Below the pieces are notes generated by a model that did not search any database, was not told where the DNA came from, and was given only the letters and a program-made list of their open reading frames with translations. Below are positions 63,131-64,000 of a stretch of DNA of 64,000 nucleotides, piece by piece. The translations under genes were made by a program, and so were the position numbers. The DNA is from JACVRW01 sp963746825 (lineage in GTDB: Bacteria; Actinomycetota; Thermoleophilia; Solirubrobacterales; Thermoleophilaceae), in assembly GCA_963746825.1 (NCBI GenBank), contig CAVVCU010000011.1:55494-119493 (forward strand), given 5' to 3'. Within the stretch, counting starts at the first letter, position 1; every line of letters starts with the position of its first letter.

Positions 63131-64000
63131 CGGCAGCAGCAACGTGAACACGGTGCGTCCCGGCCGGCTGTCGAATTCGATGATGCCCCCGTGGCGCGTC
63201 GCGATGTCCTGCGCGACCGCGAGCCCGAGTCCCGTGCCGCCGGCGCGCGCGCTCACGAGCGGATAGAAAATGGTTTCGCCGAGTTCGGCCTGGCATGCCG
63301 GCTGTTGTCCTCGAACTGCAGCGAAGCGACCACGCGATGGCGCTCGGCGCCGATGGTCGCGTGCGTCAGCGCGCGGCTCCTGAGCGTCAGCGCGCCGCGC
63401 TCGCCGAGCGCCTGCACCGCGTTGCGCGCCAGGTTCAGCATCGCCTGCACCATCAGGTCGCGATCGAGCGCGAGCGCCGGCAGGCTGGGATCGTAGTCGC
63501 GCTCGATCGCGACGCCGGCCGGCGCCTCCGCGCGCGCGAGGCGATACACGTGATCGATGAGTTCGTGCACGTTCAGCGGCTCGCGGCGGATCGGGCGCAC
63601 TGGGCCGAGCAGGCTGTCGACCAGCGCGCACAGCCGGTCGGCCTCGCCGATGATGACGCGCGTGTATTCCTTCAGCTCCTCGTTCGGCAGTTCGCGTTCG
63701 AGGAGCTGCGCGGCGCCGCGCAGGCCGCCGAGCGGGTTCTTGATTCGTGCGCGAGCTGGCGCGCCATGACGCGACTGCCGCCCTGCTGCGCGAGGAGCGC
63801 GGTATCGCGCGTAATGCGGCTCGGCTGCGTCGTGTCCACGATCTCGACTAGCACGCCGCCGTCCGCCGACGGCGTCAGCGAGAGATCCACCTGGTAGCGC
63901 GAGTCGGCGCGGGCGACCGGAACAAGCTCGAAGCCGCGGAGCGCAATCGGCTCGCCGCTGGCGCGGCTGCGGACGATGAGTGCCGGAAGTCGGCGGCCGG
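63117..64000 (-). CDS. ntrB: Nitrogen sensor histidine kinase NtrB, partial at window end (frameshifted)
   Basis: A PAS-like region (YQVDLSLTPSADGGVLVEIVD) precedes the H box QLAHE, continuing after a missing base as IKNPLGGLRGAAQLLERE. Then come a DHp helix region (EADRLCALVDSLLGPVRP), an N box (MVQAMLNLARNAVQAL) and G boxes (GGTGLGLAVAQDIATRHGG, TVFTLLLPME). This is the GlnL/NtrB kinase that phosphorylates NtrC under PII control. At least three frame breaks. The N-terminus lies beyond base 64,000. Confidence 0.82.

Overview
The window reads as a metagenomic contig made of pieces from at least three kinds of bacteria. Bases 1 to about 44,180 are one coherent high-GC chromosome segment. It resembles Actinomycetota of the class Thermoleophilia (Solirubrobacterales-like): actinobacterial-type nuo genes, PutB-like proline dehydrogenase, many ATGA/GTGA start-stop overlaps, and leaderless genes with a TANNNT -10 box 6-10 nt before the start codon. 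To the right, 44,180-46,035 is a patchwork of short broken gene pieces. About 46,035-54,640 looks like Myxococcota or another proteobacterial lineage (DUF4266/DUF3570 genes, PolB-like exonuclease, alkyladenine glycosylase, M1 aminopeptidase with HEAT tail). About 54,650-64,000 is gammaproteobacterial-like (gpsA, trmL, pyrD, mscS, a secreted subtilase, ntrC/ntrB).

Left segment, in order: the end of a nuo operon (nuoK-L-M-N); a secreted protein divergent from an acyl-CoA ligase; a sensor-GGDEF-HD-GYP protein; three sulfatase-superfamily proteins and a DHA2 transporter; a PHP-APS kinase fusion; the two-step proline catabolism pair; a PhoD-type phosphatase; a secreted protein with a hairpin leader; a cyclic-nucleotide module (cNMP-binding protein plus hydrolase-cyclase fusion); queA-like, SDR and methyltransferase genes; an HD/HD-GYP/LuxR regulator; a tandem ThyX-like protein; a secreted RTX-repeat protein; rpe; a CapA-like protein and small membrane/CBS genes; a flippase-like protein divergent from a methyltransferase; an ECF sigma/anti-sigma/cupredoxin operon; mutM divergent from an rpiB-like gene; an exporter, a second cupredoxin, a phosphotransferase, and a HAD gene cut off at the junction.

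Reading frames are broken throughout. In the first 44 kb I find six disruptions, each repaired by removing one base (nuoM 3' end, acyl-CoA ligase, PHP-APSK, P5C dehydrogenase, HD-GYP-LuxR, RTX protein). From 44 kb rightwards disruptions occur every few hundred bases, and from 54.6 kb single-base losses appear too. The homology continues in another frame each time, so I treat these as probable sequence errors and give the full gene spans rather than calling decayed genes.

The most interesting biology is in the left segment: (1) a PHP phosphoesterase fused to APS kinase beside a sulfatase cluster whose members progressively lose catalytic residues; (2) pervasive leaderless promoters, including divergent pairs whose two -10 boxes share the same TA; (3) a shared hairpin leader with an ACCCACCCACCA loop before two secreted-protein genes, which are among the few with strong ribosome binding sites; (4) two intergenic elements sharing TTAACGGCAGCAAC and other blocks. 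I saw no rRNA, tRNA, CRISPR array, insertion sequence or phage module.
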